Below are positions 17,141-25,660 of a stretch of 64,000 bases of DNA, in pieces. The DNA is from Piscinibacter sp. (lineage in GTDB: Bacteria; Pseudomonadota; Gammaproteobacteria; Burkholderiales; Burkholderiaceae_C). The notes under the pieces are model-generated. The model was not told the origin of the DNA. It saw nothing but the letters and a program-made list of their open reading frames with translations, and searched no databases. Position numbers and translations under genes: made by a program. The stretch is taken from contig JADJJI010000004.1 in the NCBI GenBank assembly GCA_016706565.1, forward strand, positions 518,116 through 582,115, written 5' to 3'. Every line of letters starts with the position of its first letter. Within the stretch, counting starts at the first letter, position 1.

Positions 17141-17551
17141 TCAGCGCAGCTTCGTGCGCGCCAGGCGCTTGGCGTTGGCCACGGCCTTGCGATGCACCGG
17201 TGCGAGGCCCTTGCCGAGCACGCCCAGCGTGGCGCCGTGGACCTGGTGCAGCACCGTGGAGACGCTCGGCGCACCGATGCCGATCGGCGAGCACAAGGTG
17301 CGAAGCCACGAGGCCGACAGCGCCTGCTGCGCGATCAGGCTCTGGTTCGCCATCGCCACCCACGACTGCGCGAAGGCCGAGTTCTTCTCGGCGACCATGA
17401 GATCGAACTCCTTGCGGTCGCGCTCGGACGGCAGGTGCCCGGCCATGGCCATGCGGGTGATGCGGTGGCCCACCACCTGCGGCACGGCGAAGGCCAGTTC
17501 GGCGGCCTGCACCGCGATGGACTTCGTCTTGCGATTCGGGCGCGTGAACAT
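17141..17551 (-). CDS. Phasin-like hypothetical protein
   Basis: 136 residues, helical. RDRKEFDLMVAEKNSAFAQSWVAMANQSLIAQQAL has the amphipathic look of granule-associated phasins; VAMANQSL and the basic C-terminus are compatible. The assignment is weak; no polyhydroxyalkanoate genes are in view. Confidence 0.5.
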   Translation of the reverse strand: MFTRPNRKTKSIAVQAAELAFAVPQVVGHRITRMAMAGHLPSERDRKEFDLMVAEKNSAFAQSWVAMANQSLIAQQALSASWLRTLCSPIGIGAPSVSTVLHQVHGATLGVLGKGLAPVHRKAVANAKRLARTKLR

Positions 17552-17663
17552 GGGGAATCCTCGGATGCGCCCCGACTGTAGCGGTTTCGCCCGCCGCAGC
17601 TTGCGGCTGGACGCAGGCCTGCCCGCCAGCCTGCGCGTGGCGCCGGGCCGGGCGGGACGCGAT

Positions 17664-18083
17664 TCAATCTGAAAGGCGGACGGCCAGGCAGGTCAGCATC
17701 GCCAGGACGACCAGGTTGCTGGTGGCGAACACCGCGAACCGGTGAACCACGTGGTTGTAGGTGAGATAGATGAGGCTGTGGGCGATTCGCAGGGCGAAGT
17801 AGAGCCAGGCCAGGGCCACGCAGGCCGGGGTCACCGTTCCCGTGACGTACAGGATGAGGCACACGACGTAGAACAGCGTCGGCACCTCCACGAGGTTCAT
17901 GAAGACGCGATTCGGCAGGGCCACGTCGGCAGGGACGTATTCGGATTCGCCGCAACGGAAATCGGCGGCGACGACCCGGCCCTTGAACGCCGCGTGGAAT
18001 CGCCTGATCGGCACCTGCACGAGGACCAGGAAGGTCCACAGGACGAGGCACAGGACGGGCCAGAAGATGGTGTGTCGGGGCAT
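17664..18083 (-). CDS. MAPEG family membrane protein
   Basis: 139 residues with four membrane segments. ALPNRVFMNLVEVPTLFYVVCLILY and LAWLYFALRIAHSLIYLTYN are the MAPEG signature (eicosanoid/glutathione metabolism fold). Bacterial members have poorly known functions. ATG at 18083. Confidence 0.88.
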   Translation of the reverse strand: MPRHTIFWPVLCLVLWTFLVLVQVPIRRFHAAFKGRVVAADFRCGESEYVPADVALPNRVFMNLVEVPTLFYVVCLILYVTGTVTPACVALAWLYFALRIAHSLIYLTYNHVVHRFAVFATSNLVVLAMLTCLAVRLSD

Positions 18084-18124
18084 GGCGTTCGGAGATGAAG
18101 TCGGTTTCGTCAGGAGCAGCGTCC

Positions 18125-18541
18125 TCAGGACGACGCGGACTGCCCGGCGTCGTGGGGGAACTGCAGCGCGAAGTCGGCGTCGATGCGCGCGGCGTCGACG
18201 GGCAGCGCAGGCAGCGGACGCGCCACCGGGTGGCGCGCCTTCCACAGCCGTTGCAGTTCGGCGAAGTACGGGTCGCCCCGATCGACGGCAATGACCCGGC
18301 GGCCGAGGTGTTCGCCCTGGTGAACCACGGGCACGAGCAGGCTCATCGTCAGGCCCAGCCAGCGATTCCAGGCACCGCACCAGCGCAGCGTGCCCAGCGG
18401 GCGGCTGAAGTCGAGGAAGAAGGCGCCGCCGTCGAGGCAGGCCTCGAGCCGGGTGGCGGCGATCTCTTCCGGATGGGCGCCGAGCTGGAGCAGCAGCAAG
18501 GCTCCGGACTCTCCCCTGTCGCGGGCGGGATGGCGCGTCAT
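18125..18541 (-). CDS. Hypothetical protein (138 aa)
   Basis: Soluble mixed alpha/beta protein with a GRRVIAVDRGDPYFAELQRLWKARHPVARPLPALP segment. I do not recognise the family. ATG at 18541; followed by a 40-bp gap to the MAPEG gene. Confidence 0.55.
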   Translation of the reverse strand: MTRHPARDRGESGALLLLQLGAHPEEIAATRLEACLDGGAFFLDFSRPLGTLRWCGAWNRWLGLTMSLLVPVVHQGEHLGRRVIAVDRGDPYFAELQRLWKARHPVARPLPALPVDAARIDADFALQFPHDAGQSASS

Positions 18542-18702
18542 GCCGATGCGATTCCGTTCATCAGCCAGAAGTGGTTCGATGCGGGGGTACTTTCGATGGA
18601 GGCCGCGATGTCCTCCACGAAGGCGCCCACGGCGTCAACTTGGGCGGGATGTTTCCAGGGCGGTAGTCTCTTCGCTGCAGAACTCATCGGGCCTGATCGT
18701 CG

Positions 18703-19197
18703 TCATGAAGGCTTCACCTGGATGGTGACGGGCATCGCATCCCGGCGCAGCTTGACCATGGCCAGCCGATCGATCCCCAACGCGCCGCGGCGGTACGCGA
18801 CGAATCCCAGCCCGCGGTACAGCGCCAGCGCCGCCGTGTTGTCCGCCGCGGCAGACACCGCGAATGCCATCGTTTCGCCGCGGCGCAGCGCCTCGACGAC
18901 GAGCGAGCGGCCGATGCCGCGGCGCTGGCAGGCAGGTGCCACGCAGAGCATGGCGATGGCGATCTGCCCGGGTTCGTCGTCGGGCGCGATGCTGGCGGCG
19001 CCGACCAGGCTGTCGCCCTCGAAAGCGCCGAGGTAGAACGCGACGCTCGCCTGGATATCTTCGGCAGAGCGGGCCGCGCCGGCCTGCCCATGCCGCCCGA
19101 GATGCTGCGCCTCCTGCGCGTGCGCCATGTGGAGCAGGGCGTGGATCTGCCGGGCCACGCCGGAGTCGCTGTGATCGATCGGATGGATGCGCAGCAT
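18703..19197 (-). CDS. GNAT family N-acetyltransferase
   Basis: 164 residues from the ATG at 19197. AIAMLCVAPACQRRGIGRSLVVEALRRG is the acetyl-CoA site and NTAALALYRGLGFVAYRRGALG the C-terminal signature. An upstream in-frame ATG (19260) would add 21 poorly conserved residues. Confidence 0.88.
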   Translation of the reverse strand: MLRIHPIDHSDSGVARQIHALLHMAHAQEAQHLGRHGQAGAARSAEDIQASVAFYLGAFEGDSLVGAASIAPDDEPGQIAIAMLCVAPACQRRGIGRSLVVEALRRGETMAFAVSAAADNTAALALYRGLGFVAYRRGALGIDRLAMVKLRRDAMPVTIQVKPS

Positions 19198-19344
19198 GGA
19201 TCGGCTTTCGTGCCCCGCGATTCCCACAGGAGTGGCCAGGATGAGTCCGAGAGTGCGCATGTGTCAGAGCCTTGGGGCGATGCAGGACTGATGCAGCACA
19301 GCCTCGCTGTCGTCCGTGGGGCGACCGCCTCAGCCCGGGCGCGG

Positions 19345-19740
19345 CTACCGTGCTGGCGAAGGGGTCTCGTTCGCCGCGCGGTACGCGCTGGCTCGCTCGT
19401 GTTCGATCGGCCGCACCTCGTAGCTCAGGCCGCAGGCCAGGCAGGGGTTCTCGGCGGCAATGCGGGCCGCCTCCTGCAGGCTGCCGGCGACGATGAACCA
19501 GTAGCCGCCGATGATCTCCTTGGCTTCGGTGAACGGGCCGTCGGTCACGCCTTGGCGCGAAACCAGCATCGTTCCCGTGGCGAGCCGGTGGCCGCGCTTG
19601 AAGGTCCCCTGAGCGACCAGGCGTTCGTACCAGATGTAGAAGCGATCGATGGCGGACTGGATCTCTTCGCTGGACTTCCCGGGATCCCACTGGCCGCGGG
19701 ACAGCAGCAGGTACTCGTCGCGTCGGGATGATTCGGGCAT
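19345..19740 (-). CDS. YCII/DGPF-family protein
   Basis: 131 residues from the ATG at 19740 after GAGGAGCAC. The motif DGPFTEAKEIIGGYWFI is characteristic of the YciI-like DGPF-domain family. Some relatives sit beside ECF sigma factors; none is present here. Function unknown. Confidence 0.88.
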   Translation of the reverse strand: MPESSRRDEYLLLSRGQWDPGKSSEEIQSAIDRFYIWYERLVAQGTFKRGHRLATGTMLVSRQGVTDGPFTEAKEIIGGYWFIVAGSLQEAARIAAENPCLACGLSYEVRPIEHERASAYRAANETPSPAR

Positions 19741-20044
19741 GTGGTGCTCCTCGGGCAGGGGGGCTCGGGCGCAGGCGCTTGCTGCCGAAGAACTGCCGAC
19801 GCGGGGCCGTCCGACCACGCGTGCAAACCTTCGGCCCGAGGCGCTATGTGCCCGTTTCGGCGTAGACCGAACGCGCCGCCAGGTGCGCCTTGACCGCCAT
19901 TCGATTCTTCGCCTGTGAGCGCAAAGGGTACCTCATGCTTCGGGTCCGCTGCCAACGATGCGAACGCGGGCATGGCCATCGCCGCGGCCACTGGCCGGGC
20001 CTGGCTCGCGGGCCTGGTGATCGCCTCGACGCTTCGGACCCGAG
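19741..20044. other. Non-coding stretch
   Basis: About 300 bp between the YCII and SDR genes. I see no convincing gene, terminator hairpin or attC site. Confidence 0.5.
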
Positions 20045-20725
20045 TCAGCGGCCAACCCAGCCGCCGCAGACCGGGAACACCTGGCCGACGAAGCAGTCGG
20101 CGGCCTCGCTGCACAGGTACGCCGCGAACTGCGCGTCCTCGCGCGCGGCCACCAGCCTGCCCAGCGGGACTTCACGGGCCAGGCGCTCCTGGAAGCGCGG
20201 GTTCGCCTGAACTTCGGCCGGGAAGTAGGTCGGGTTGTCGACGAAGTTCTGCGCGATGGCATTGACCTGGATCTGGTGCGGTGCGAGTTCGACACCCACC
20301 GCCTGGACATAGGCCAACTGAGCGCCGCGGGCCGCGCTGTACGAAGAAGCGCGCTTCATGCCGCGCAGTGCGGAGGCGCTCCCGATGACGAGGATCTTCC
20401 CGCTGCGCCGGGTGATCATGGCCGGGACGGCGGCACGAACGAGCCGCGGGAGCGGGTCCACCAGGGCCGCGAAGACCTGCCGCCATTCGGCTTCGGAGAC
20501 CTCCGCCGCGCTCGTCGTGGGTGCCTTGAACGCGAGGTTGGCGACCAGGATGTCGATGTTTCCCGCCGCCAGGACCACGCGCTGCGCCGCCTCGGGGTCG
20601 GCGAGATCTTCCGGGCTGGCAACGACGGTGGCGCCCTGCTCGGCGAAGACCTCGCAGAGCATAGGCCCCATGAACTCGCCCGATTGGGTGACGAGCACTC
20701 GCTTGCCGAGCAGTGCGTTCTGCAT
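20045..20725 (-). CDS. Halohydrin-dehalogenase-like SDR protein
   Basis: 226 residues, SDR fold. The glycine-rich NAD loop is replaced by T-Q-S-G-E-F-M-G (VLVTQSGEFMGP, residues about 10-21), which fits T-x4-F-x-G. The catalytic pattern is S-x12-Y-x3-R (ser in IGSASALRG, tyr and arg in SSYSAAR) in place of SDR YxxxK. Both are the defining motifs of halohydrin dehalogenases, which release halide from vicinal haloalcohols to give epoxides. NPTYFPAEVQANPRF resembles their halide-site loop. Activity is inferred from motifs only. Confidence 0.75.
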   Translation of the reverse strand: MQNALLGKRVLVTQSGEFMGPMLCEVFAEQGATVVASPEDLADPEAAQRVVLAAGNIDILVANLAFKAPTTSAAEVSEAEWRQVFAALVDPLPRLVRAAVPAMITRRSGKILVIGSASALRGMKRASSYSAARGAQLAYVQAVGVELAPHQIQVNAIAQNFVDNPTYFPAEVQANPRFQERLAREVPLGRLVAAREDAQFAAYLCSEAADCFVGQVFPVCGGWVGR

Positions 20726-20757
20726 GTGTCTGTACCGGGTTGTGGCCGCGCCGCAGC

Positions 20758-21132
20758 CTAGCGCTTTCGCCTTGCGGAGGCAGCCTTTGCCTGATTGGCC
20801 TGGAGCCGCGATCTGACGACTTCGGCGATGAGTCCGTGCGGGATCGGCTGGTCGTACGGGAACTGCAGATTGCCCTTCGGCCCGGCGTACGCCGCGGCAC
20901 GCGCACGGACCAGCGGGTCGTCGACCGGCGGGAACAGCCCGAGGTGGCGCTTGAAGGCGCCGAAGTAGACGACGACCCCATTCTGGAACATCGCGGGCAT
21001 GCGGTAGCTGATGCGTTCCTCGGCCTGTGGCGCAGCCTGGCGGATCGTGGCCCGAACCGCGCGAAGCACGGCCTGGACGTCAGCCGGGAAGCTCGCGATG
21101 TACTGATCGACGGTGGCAGGCAGCGCGTTCAT
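20758..21132 (-). CDS. DUF1801 family protein
   Basis: 124 residues. VDQYIASFPADVQAVLRAVRATIRQAAPQAEERISYRMPAMFQNGVVVYFGAFKRHLGLFP is the DUF1801/YdhG signature. The C-terminus is basic. Function unknown. It begins 45 bp from the DUF1697 gene. Confidence 0.92.
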   Translation of the reverse strand: MNALPATVDQYIASFPADVQAVLRAVRATIRQAAPQAEERISYRMPAMFQNGVVVYFGAFKRHLGLFPPVDDPLVRARAAAYAGPKGNLQFPYDQPIPHGLIAEVVRSRLQANQAKAASARRKR

Positions 21133-21177
21133 TCAAGTTCCGCAGGCCCGCATTGTCGTCTCGACCTTCCGCCGGCG

Positions 21178-21693
21178 CTAGGCACAGGCGCACTTGCGGA
21201 CGGTCTCGAGGGTGCGTGTCGTGATCTCGGAGCCGAAGGTCTGCTCGAGCAGGTTCATGAAGACCGGCCCCTTGGGGCTGGGAACGTAGGCCGAGAAGAC
21301 CTCGGAGCCCGACAGCTTGAGGATGCGCGCTCCGTCGCGTTCGATCGGCAGAGCGGCTTTCGAATCGACCGGCCGGCGAAGGAAGGTGACGACACGCTTG
21401 GCCGAAGGCGGGAGATCGAACTCGGCGAACGGATCGTCCTCCAGCATCGCACGAAGGTGCGCGCTGGAACGCACGACGGTGCCGAAGCTTCGTGCAAGAT
21501 GCGCCTGCATCGCAGCTTCGGCCCGTTGCTGCAGCGCATGGGCCGTGCCCGATGGCGCATCGAAGACGACGTTGCCGCTCGACAGCAGCGTTCGAACCTC
21601 CGAGAAGCCCGCAATCTCGAAAGCGCGCTTGAGATCCGCCATCCTGGCGTTCGAGGGGCTGACACCACGGAGGAAGGCGACGTAGCGAGGCAT
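21178..21693 (-). CDS. DUF1697 family protein
   Basis: 171 residues. MPRYVAFLRGVSPSNARMADLKRAFEIAGFSEVRTLLSSGNVVF is the DUF1697 hallmark. The usual length of the family is about 175-180. Function unknown; ends in an unusual CACA tail. Confidence 0.93.
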   Translation of the reverse strand: MPRYVAFLRGVSPSNARMADLKRAFEIAGFSEVRTLLSSGNVVFDAPSGTAHALQQRAEAAMQAHLARSFGTVVRSSAHLRAMLEDDPFAEFDLPPSAKRVVTFLRRPVDSKAALPIERDGARILKLSGSEVFSAYVPSPKGPVFMNLLEQTFGSEITTRTLETVRKCACA

Positions 21694-21704
21694 GGGCCGG
21701 CTGT

Positions 21705-22052
21705 CTACGCGCAGGGCACCTGGGTGGCTCCGGGCAACGAGCCCAGGGGCATGAACCCCAGTGCAGACGCCGCCGGCGCCTGGCTGCTGGGTGCTCGGAC
21801 GATGGCGATTCGCCCATCCGGTGCCCCGCAGACGGTCGCGTGGGCCTGGCCATCCAGGCCACAGCTGGACGCCAGGACCTGCACACCGGCGGCAGTGAGC
21901 CGACGCTCCCACTCGAGCAAGGGCGTTCCACCTCCCATGCACTGGAGCGAGCCCATAGGCACATAGAGCTCAGCCGCTTCGGGGGCCGATTCACCGCCTC
22001 CACAGGCGCTCAGGGCTGCGGCCACGAGGATGACGGTCAGTGAATGACGCAT
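21705..22052 (-). CDS. Putative lipoprotein
   Basis: 115 residues with a lipobox LSAC at residues 13-16 followed by GGGES, so a membrane-anchored lipoprotein. The mature part has four further cysteines and no recognised domain. ATG at 22052 after AGGAGCACCC. Confidence 0.75.
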   Translation of the reverse strand: MRHSLTVILVAAALSACGGGESAPEAAELYVPMGSLQCMGGGTPLLEWERRLTAAGVQVLASSCGLDGQAHATVCGAPDGRIAIVRAPSSQAPAASALGFMPLGSLPGATQVPCA

Positions 22053-22095
22053 GGGTGCTCCTGGAAAATCGTGCGCTCGGACGCTGGAGAAGTCC

Positions 22096-22227
22096 TCACC
22101 TCTCGCCGTCGGCCAGCCGGACGCCGAGGCCCGCGAAAGCTGCGGTGAAACTGTAGCGAAGCCAGCGATGCACCGAGGCGGACTCGATGACCCATCGGCG
22201 GAAGGCCTGCGCCAACCGGCCGTAGTT
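22096..22227 (-). pseudogene. C-terminal remnant of a LysE-like transporter
   Basis: A 43-codon open stretch ends FAGLGVRLADGER, preceded by RRWVIESASVHRWLRYSFTAA. This matches the last helix of LysE/RhtB proteins. No start or body of the gene is present upstream, where a 13-bp direct repeat (22218-22243) and the GNAT gene stop lie. Read as a truncated relic. Confidence 0.5.
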
Positions 22228-22259
22228 GCTGGCCGTAGTTGCTGGCCGCAGGGCTGGCG

Positions 22260-22757
22260 TCATGTCGTGGCAGGGCTGTCGAACACCTGGATGACACCTT
22301 GCCACTCGCCCGAACGCAAGGCCTGCTCCTTGAACCTGCCGCCCGTGTACGCGCCGATGACCTTGCGCCAGAAGGCCTGAGCGCCAAGATTCGCGGGCAT
22401 CTGGCCGACTTCCCATCGGCCGGGCAGCGCGGCCAATACCGACGTGGCCAGACTCTGCCCGAGGCCACGCCGCCGGAACTTCTTGAGGACGAAGAACTGG
22501 TCCATCCAGTGGCCTTCGGTTCCGACTCGGACGGCCCGGTTGACGAGTGCGAATCCAGCGTACTTGCCGGCGACCGTGGCCACGAATGGATGGCAACCTT
22601 CTTCGTGCCAGTAGTGGTCCAGTGCGTAGCCATATTCGCCATGCGAGTCGAGGTCCTGGTCCCAGATGTCCGAAAGATCGTGCTGGTACAGCTCGAGCAT
22701 TCGGTAGACCGGCAATCGGTCTTCGTGCGATGCCAGGCGGATGGACGCTTCTGTCAC
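22260..22757 (-). CDS. GNAT family N-acetyltransferase
   Basis: 165 residues. WMDQFFVLKKFRRRGLGQSLATSVLAALPG is the acetyl-CoA site and AQAFWRKVIGAYTGGRF the C-terminal signature. The GYALDHYWHEEGCHPFVATVAGKYAGFALVN core is typical of GNATs found in mobile cassettes. No attC is recognisable beside it. Confidence 0.9.
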   Translation of the reverse strand: MTEASIRLASHEDRLPVYRMLELYQHDLSDIWDQDLDSHGEYGYALDHYWHEEGCHPFVATVAGKYAGFALVNRAVRVGTEGHWMDQFFVLKKFRRRGLGQSLATSVLAALPGRWEVGQMPANLGAQAFWRKVIGAYTGGRFKEQALRSGEWQGVIQVFDSPATT

Positions 22758-22826
22758 GTTGCATGACCTTTCTGCACAGCGCGATCCAGGATCTGCAGGG
22801 GTGCTTCGCCAGCGGAGGGCCAGGCC

Positions 22827-23255
22827 TCACTGCATCCGTGCCGCCGAATCCGGCAGGCCGAACACGCGATCGAAGGCCCATGTGAAGGCGATGGCATAGA
22901 TGAAGAAGAATGCCAGAAGCCCAAGATTCGCGAGGAACGCGTTCAGAGGCGAAGTGTTCAGCCACAGCGCCATGACTGGGACCAGGATGAGCGTGAGGCC
23001 GCCTTCGAATCCGGCACCGTGCGCCAGGCGCCGCATGAATGTGCGGCCTCGCACGGCTTGACGCGACTCCCAGTGCTCGAAGATCGTGTTGAACAGATAG
23101 CTCCAGCCCAGGGCGATGCTCGACAGAACGACGGCAAGGCCGATGGTTGACGCGGGCGGCTCATCGAAGATGAAGCTCAGTACCGGGCCCACGAAGGCAA
23201 TGGCGAAGATCTCGTACAGGATCGCCTGCACTGCGCGTCGGGTTCGGGGTGTCAT
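22827..23255 (-). CDS. PACE family efflux transporter
   Basis: 142 residues with two tandem bacterial transmembrane pair repeats, four helices. RRAVQAILYEIFAIAFVGPVLSFIF and the second-repeat AHGAGFEGGLTLILVPVMAL carry the conserved Glu residues of PACE (AceI-like) transporters, which export biocides such as chlorhexidine or polyamines. Substrate is not known here. Confidence 0.88.
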   Translation of the reverse strand: MTPRTRRAVQAILYEIFAIAFVGPVLSFIFDEPPASTIGLAVVLSSIALGWSYLFNTIFEHWESRQAVRGRTFMRRLAHGAGFEGGLTLILVPVMALWLNTSPLNAFLANLGLLAFFFIYAIAFTWAFDRVFGLPDSAARMQ

Positions 23256-23327
23256 GACGGTCTGCGATTCGGGTTGCTTGCCGCGGCGCGCACTTCGCGG
23301 GCCCTTCGATGAGTGCGCCGCCTGCGA

Positions 23328-23624
23328 CTACCCTTCCACGAGCCGATAGGCGAGATAGGCGAACAGCGCGACGACAACCCAATCCCAGAACGCCGAACTC
23401 GAGTTCGGCTCCTCGCCCGGCGAGAGGCCGCTACCGGGGTTGATGGACTCGCCGCTTTGCGGCGTGCGGGGCTTCGGGGTGGTGGCCGATGAGCCTGGCT
23501 GCGGCCTGGCCTGCTGCGAGAGACTGGCTCGGCTGGCGAGCAAGAGCCTGATGGCCTCGATCGGTCGGCGCTGCTCGAACGCTTCGAGAACTTCCGGCGG
23601 CAGAGGCGCAGTCGGTTTGCTCAT
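23328..23624 (-). CDS. Hypothetical protein with C-terminal membrane anchor
   Basis: 98 residues from the ATG at 23624. PEVLEAFEQRRPIEAIRLLLASR resembles the short helix-turn-helix of L7/L12-C-like small proteins, followed by a Pro/Ser-rich linker and a C-terminal membrane helix WDWVVVALFAYLAYRLV. Confidence 0.6.
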   Translation of the reverse strand: MSKPTAPLPPEVLEAFEQRRPIEAIRLLLASRASLSQQARPQPGSSATTPKPRTPQSGESINPGSGLSPGEEPNSSSAFWDWVVVALFAYLAYRLVEG

Positions 23625-23710
23625 GTACGCTGATCCTATTCGCCAAGCGGGCCAAGAGGCTTGTGCAGGAGGCTGCCCACTCGCGCGAGGAGTCTGGAGC
23701 CGCCGCCAAC

Positions 23711-24106
23711 TCACGCCATGTGGGTGACTTCGCCAGGAATGTTCACCCAGTTGTGCATCCGCTCCTCGTAGACCGAGAAGCTGGGTGCGGGAAACGCCGG
23801 ATCTGCAAACGCGCCAACGGGAATGGCGATCGCATCTTCGTTGCCGGAGAAAGTGTAGTACACGGTCGCCCCGCAGTCCGGGCAGAAGCTGAACGTGGCG
23901 CGGGTTCCTTCATCCCCGGTGCGAACGAACTCCTTGGCGATGCCTGTGAGGGTCACCGCAGACTTGTCGAAGCGAGCCTGCGCGCCGAAAACGCTGCCGG
24001 TGCGGCGCTGGCAAGCCAGGCAGTGACAGACGGAAACGCGGACAGGCTCCGTGCAGACGTGGGCCTGCAACTGGCCACAGCTGCATGATGCGGTGCGATG
24101 TGTCAT
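23711..24106 (-). CDS. GFA family zinc protein
   Basis: 131 residues. Zinc ligands: CSCGQ, CHCLACQRRTG and CPDCG, the pattern of GFA (glutathione-dependent formaldehyde-activating-like) CENP-V folds. The family is named for one member's activity, since questioned; the function here is unknown. One of five GFA genes in the window. Confidence 0.93.
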   Translation of the reverse strand: MTHRTASCSCGQLQAHVCTEPVRVSVCHCLACQRRTGSVFGAQARFDKSAVTLTGIAKEFVRTGDEGTRATFSFCPDCGATVYYTFSGNEDAIAIPVGAFADPAFPAPSFSVYEERMHNWVNIPGEVTHMA

Positions 24107-24310
24107 GGGCTGATGCGGTTGGTTTTCGACGCCTCGCGATGACCGAGGGCTTGAGGGGCACGAGGTCGCTCCACCGCCGGCATGTTGAGCGCAGGGTGGC
24201 CTGACGGGAATGGCCTCATGTTGTCGAATCAGGTCTTGGTGGATCGTCGTACGAGAGGGCTCTACCTGTGTAGAGCATCGGTCACCTTATACAAGCGCCA
24301 GGAGAACCCG

Positions 24311-24727
24311 ATGACAAAGATGATCTTCGTCAGCCTGCCGATCGCCGACCTCAATGCCTCGACCGCCTTCTACAGCGCCCTGGGCTTCGAGCGGAACCCG
24401 AATTTCAGCGATGAGTCTGGGGCCTGCATGGTCTGGAGCGAGGCGATCCACGTGATGCTGATCACGCACGCGAAGTGGCGTACGTTCACGCAGCGACCGT
24501 TCCCTCCGGCCGGGACTGCCGGGCACATGCTCTCGCTCGCGCTGGACAGCCGAGACGCCGTTGACTCGATGAATCTTGCTGCGGCATCCCATGGCGGTCA
24601 GGCCGATGTGAATCCGGTTGACGATCAGGGCTTCATGTACACCCGCGACCTCGCCGACCCCGATGGGCACCTGTGGGCTGCACTCTGGATGGATCCAGCG
24701 GCGATGCCACCCGCTGGCCAGGGCTGA
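24311..24727 (+). CDS. VOC family protein, reverse strand to neighbours
   Basis: 138 residues from the ATG at 24311 after AGGAGAACCCG. KMIFVSLPIADLNASTAFYSALGF and the RDLADPDGHLWAALWMD end are typical of VOC (glyoxalase/bleomycin-resistance) proteins of the DUF1338-free, lactoylglutathione-lyase-like type. It is on the + strand while its neighbours are mostly on the - strand. Confidence 0.9.
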   Translation: MTKMIFVSLPIADLNASTAFYSALGFERNPNFSDESGACMVWSEAIHVMLITHAKWRTFTQRPFPPAGTAGHMLSLALDSRDAVDSMNLAAASHGGQADVNPVDDQGFMYTRDLADPDGHLWAALWMDPAAMPPAGQG

Positions 24728-24837
24728 GTCAATGGCTCGGAACGGCGACTGGTGCGACATCTGGTGCGGAGATGGGCGGCGCTCCGCGTGAGCGAGGGGA
24801 TGGGTGTTACTTCTTGCGCACTGCTGACTGATGGAAA

Positions 24838-25141
24838 TCACATCACGCGCGCCGCTGTGACTGCAGCAAACCAGGGAACAACACTGGCGACGACGGACCA
24901 GACCCACGCCGTCGCCGATATGGGTGGTGATACCGAACCAAACCTGTTCTCTCCAGCGTCCCCAGGAGCAAGTGCGAGATACCCGACAAACAGGAAGAAC
25001 ATCGGGCCCAGGCCTCCGCAAATTGCGAGGCCGGCCAGCGAAGCGGCTGCCTTCCATCCCAAGTCACGGCCGCGTCTGACTGCTGCAACGCAGGTGGCCA
25101 GCGGAGCGGTTCGGGAGTACGCCCAGGCGTCGAATGTCCGG
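24838..25141 (-). CDS. Possible membrane protein, 5' end unclear
   Basis: Open frame of about 100 codons with two hydrophobic segments (LAGLAICGGLGPMFFLFVGYLAL and TAWVWSVVASVVPWFAAVTAA). The only start in the clear is TTG at 25062; the frame continues upstream as a coherent protein to a stop at 25142 without ATG/GTG. It may be 5'-truncated. Confidence 0.4.
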
Positions 25142-25210
25142 ACCTAGCACCTGACTGCGTGGTACTGACTCAGTACTCGCGAGGGGTAACCTGTGCCGAA
25201 CCTTGGAACG

Positions 25211-25507
25211 ATGGTGTGTACTGCTCTGATGTGTGGTTTGCTAGCAAGCTGTCATCGAGCGGAGCCGGACGGCGCCTGGCAATCGCGCGCCCCTGATGAG
25301 ACAGGCCAAGTCGACCCAGCCAGGCTCGTGCAGGAGTCAGGCTTAGGTGCAGTGAATGGGCGTGCAGCCGAGCGATGGATCAGTCGTGTGCTTCTCGAGG
25401 CCGGGCAGATCGTCGACGGCACAGCCATGTTCGCAGCGGCAACGTACCTCTTCGTACGCGACGGAGGAATCATCATCGTGCCGGTTTCTCCGATAGAGCT
25501 CTGGTGA
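25211..25507 (+). CDS. Putative small lipoprotein, reverse strand
   Basis: 98 residues from the ATG at 25211; a GTG at 25193 is an alternative. VCTALMCGLLASCHRAEPDG contains a lipobox LLASC. The rest is unrecognised. Its stop lies at the edge of the leftmost attC-like site, as for a reversed cassette gene. Confidence 0.5.
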   Translation: MVCTALMCGLLASCHRAEPDGAWQSRAPDETGQVDPARLVQESGLGAVNGRAAERWISRVLLEAGQIVDGTAMFAAATYLFVRDGGIIIVPVSPIELW

Positions 25508-25508
25508 C

Positions 25509-25634
25509 GCCCAAGGTTTGAACCGAGCGGCGAGCGCGGGAATGGCGCCTGGCCAGCGAGGCGAATGATGTACCACAGCGCCCCGCGGGCCTTGTGCCAC
25601 GCCGGTGGCGGTCAACTCCAGCGAAGGGTTCGGC
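25509..25634 (-). repeat. attC-like site, degenerate; distal array end
   Basis: R' reads gcccaag and R'' gttcggc. The inner hairpin (gcgcctggcc/gggccttgtgcc) is still visible. Confidence 0.75.
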
Positions 25635-25660
25635 AGCACTCGCCGCGAGCCGCGGGTTGA

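Noticed and set aside
24107-24310. Possible decayed attC left of 25.5 kb (gcctcgcgatgaccgagggc...)
   Set aside because: No paired R'/R'' cores or stem could be matched to the array type.
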